Shown here: piece after piece, positions 8,112 through 9,809 of the stretch
How the letters are laid out: each line of letters starts with the position of its first letter
How positions within the stretch are numbered: position 1 is the first letter of the stretch
Source of the DNA: Reyranella sp.
GTDB taxonomy: Bacteria; Pseudomonadota; Alphaproteobacteria; Reyranellales; Reyranellaceae
Reading direction: 5' to 3'
DNA length: 9,809 nt
NCBI GenBank assembly: GCA_030681635.1
Contig: JAUXRT010000302.1
Coordinates: 1 to 9,809 of the forward strand
Position numbers and translations under genes: made by a program
The notes under the pieces: generated by a model
The model's database searches: none
What the model was told of the DNA's origin: nothing
Seen by the model: the letters and a program-made list of their open reading frames with translations, nothing else

Positions 8112-8564
8112 ATGGCGACCGAGGTCAATTTCTACCACCTGACCCGATCGTCGCTCGAGGACACCTTGCCCCGCCTGCTGGCCAAGACCCTGCAGGCGGG
8201 CGAGCGGGCTGTCGTGATGCTGGGGTCGCCGGAGCGGGTTGATGCACTCAACACCCATCTCTGGACCTTCGATCCCAACGGCTTCCTGCCGCATGGCGCG
8301 GCCCGCGACGGCGATGCCGATCGTCAGCCTGTGTGGCTGACGCATCTCGACGAGAATCCGAACGGGGCGGGCTATCTCTTCGTGGCCGACAATGCCCGAT
8401 CCGAGCGGGTGGCCGACTACAAGCGTTGCTTCGAGTTGTTCGATGGCCGTGACGATGCCGCGGTGGCCGATGCCCGGGAGCGCTGGAAGGTCTACAAGGC
8501 CGCCGGCCACGCCATGGCGTACTGGCAGCAGACGGACAGCGGTGGCTGGGAGAAGAAAGCCTAG
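8112..8564 (+). CDS. holC: DNA polymerase III chi subunit
   Basis: Accessory subunit of the replicative clamp-loader complex; in E. coli chi contacts single-strand binding protein and the psi subunit. The 150 residues match the alphaproteobacterial form of the family: VNFYHL at the N-terminus (5-10), LWTFDPNGFLPHG at 50-62, QPVWLT at 72-77, FELFDG at 107-112, ARERW at 121-125 and AYWQQ at 136-140. The ATG at 8112 has AGGGAA directly after the pepA stop, at good spacing, and the eight-base gap implies an operon with pepA, a gene order I know from other alphaproteobacteria. Its TAG stop lies inside a CTAG shared with the convergent FkbM gene. No psi (HolD) gene is present here. Confidence 0.93.
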   Translation: MATEVNFYHLTRSSLEDTLPRLLAKTLQAGERAVVMLGSPERVDALNTHLWTFDPNGFLPHGAARDGDADRQPVWLTHLDENPNGAGYLFVADNARSERVADYKRCFELFDGRDDAAVADARERWKVYKAAGHAMAYWQQTDSGGWEKKA

Positions 8565-9787
8565 CGCTGCAGGCGAGGCTTCCAGAAGCCGTTCCAGGCC
8601 GCTTTCCACCGCTCGCGCATCGGGATGTCACCCTCGGGTCGGTAGAAGGCCGCCGCGTCGGCTTCGAACTTGGCCATGTATTCGCGGTAGCTGAGCGGCC
8701 GCTTCACGCCAACCTGGGTTTGCGCTGCCAAGAGGTCGAGGCCGGCATCGATGTCGAACACCGTCGAGAGTCGGCCGCGCAGACCCAGGAGCAGCTCGGC
8801 CGCGGCATCGGGAATGTTCCAGGCCGAGAAGACGGCCACCAGCTTGGCGAGCTTTTCCGCACTGAGCTGCTTGGCCCATTCCGCGCCCTTGGGCCCCAGA
8901 ATGTCCCGGGCATAGTAGGCCTCGCCCTGGAACGGGCGCCCCGACAGCGTCTCGGCCGGCGTCGGCCAGACGTAGCGCGAGGGGAGAGCGCGCGTGGAAT
9001 AGGTGCGCACGTCGAGGCGGAACAGGTCGAAGCCCTGGCGGCGCATGAAACGGTCGGTGTTGTGGAACGTATGTTCGTCGGTCGCGCCGGACCCGATGAA
9101 GTTGACCTCGAGCTGGACCGCCAGCAAGCCAAGGGGCTCGAAGCGCCCGTCGAACGAGCGGAGGATTTCGTAGTCCACGCCGTCGATGTCGATCTTGAGG
9201 TAATCGACGTCCGTCAGGCCGCGCGACGCGAGCAGGCCGGGAACGACCACCGTTTTGGCAGGGTCCGCCAGGCCCGTCATCTCCCAGGCGTTGTTGCGGA
9301 ACTGCTCCTCGGCGGAGGCGCCCTTGAGGCGCGCCTCGCGGATCTCCCGGGTACGCATGAAGCTCAGACGGTCGCGCATCCGCATGATTAGCGGCGCGGC
9401 CGGACCTGCCGAGAGGTCGACGATCTTGTCAGGCCGTCGGCCGACGAAGGCGGCCAGATATTCGATATCGGGGTTGGTCTCGCAGGCTGCCAACCGGCGG
9501 CACTCGGCCTCGCTGGCGTCGATGCCGAGCGCCCGCAACCGCGGCTCGAAGACCCGCCATTGCTGCTCGATGCCGCCGGAGCAGCCGACATCCAGCAGGG
9601 TAAAACGCTCGTTCTTCAGGCCTTCGGCGACGAGTGCCGGAAATGTGCCGGTCATCCCGAGAGTCAGACCGAAGCTACTGGTGTTGCTGGCGACCCGACG
9701 GCGCCGGGCAGGCGCAACGGGGGGGCTGTCAGGAGAAAGCGGGAGCGCTTCTTGTCGCGGAGCCACAGTGCCAAATCCTGCAACCAC
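8561..9787 (-). CDS. FkbM-family SAM-dependent methyltransferase
   Basis: Methyltransferase of the FkbM family, often found in glycan or lipid biosynthesis and typically O-methylating sugars. It is 408 residues from the GTG at 9787. SAM motif I LLDVGCSGG is at 64-72 and acidic D90 follows strand 2. The family's central VDYLKIDIDGVDYEILRSF occupies 194-212, followed by LEVNFIG at 226-232 and YYARDI at 291-296. A C-terminal helical part of about 100 residues, ending in WNGFWKPRLQR, is additional. The start is uncertain. GTG 9787 has GGGAGA six bases upstream, but the frame stays open to the window edge, so the gene may begin further out; the first 45 residues are Pro/Arg/Ser-rich and low in similarity, and ATG 9655 (M45) would remove them but lacks a good ribosome site. 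It converges on holC and is the only gene on this strand here. Confidence 0.85.
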   Translation of the reverse strand: MVAGFGTVAPRQEALPLSPDSPPVAPARRRRVASNTSSFGLTLGMTGTFPALVAEGLKNERFTLLDVGCSGGIEQQWRVFEPRLRALGIDASEAECRRLAACETNPDIEYLAAFVGRRPDKIVDLSAGPAAPLIMRMRDRLSFMRTREIREARLKGASAEEQFRNNAWEMTGLADPAKTVVVPGLLASRGLTDVDYLKIDIDGVDYEILRSFDGRFEPLGLLAVQLEVNFIGSGATDEHTFHNTDRFMRRQGFDLFRLDVRTYSTRALPSRYVWPTPAETLSGRPFQGEAYYARDILGPKGAEWAKQLSAEKLAKLVAVFSAWNIPDAAAELLLGLRGRLSTVFDIDAGLDLLAAQTQVGVKRPLSYREYMAKFEADAAAFYRPEGDIPMRERWKAAWNGFWKPRLQR

Positions 9788-9809
9788 CAGATTTCTCCCA
9801 GATTCAGTC

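Overview
The window looks like chromosomal DNA from a GC-rich alphaproteobacterium. The base composition, the pepA-holC pair and the style of the FkbM and glycan genes suggest a Rhodospirillales- or Reyranella-like lineage, but the sequence alone does not fix the genus. It holds nine protein-coding genes packed with almost no spare DNA. I saw no RNA gene, insertion sequence, integrase, CRISPR array or origin.

Left part (1-3298, + strand): a surface-glycan cluster. It starts inside a GtrB/DPM1-type family 2 glycosyltransferase whose N-terminus lies outside the window. Its stop overlaps the start of rfbF (glucose-1-phosphate cytidylyltransferase), which in turn overlaps a GtrA-like four-helix membrane protein. 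The three genes therefore form one translationally coupled block that can make an activated sugar, load a sugar onto a lipid carrier and help move it across the membrane. After a 51-base gap with a perfect 6-bp dyad comes a SAM-dependent methyltransferase with an extra beta-rich C-terminal region and lower GC.

Middle part (3317-6469, - strand): two genes converge on the first block. They are a nucleotide-sugar dehydrogenase (probably making a UDP-uronic acid) and, 93 bases downstream, a 572-residue polytopic membrane protein with a soluble C-terminal domain that resembles GT-C membrane glycosyltransferases. They may be one operon, possibly attenuated by a stem-loop at the dehydrogenase stop codon.

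Right part (6470-9809): a 140-base divergent intergenic region, then the housekeeping pair pepA (leucyl aminopeptidase) and holC (DNA polymerase III chi subunit) on the + strand. A FkbM-family methyltransferase on the - strand converges on holC, and the two genes share a single CTAG as their stop codons.

Taken together, the genes outside pepA-holC read as parts of a polysaccharide or O-antigen modification locus: sugar activation (RfbF, dehydrogenase), lipid-linked transfer and flipping (GtrB, GtrA), a possible periplasmic transferase, and two methyltransferases. I see no strong candidate for a wholly new type of system. The most interesting points are the pairing of a CDP-glucose synthase with a GtrA/GtrB module, the methyltransferase with an unexplained C-terminal domain, the unrecognised GT-C-like protein, and the non-canonical motifs of the dehydrogenase.
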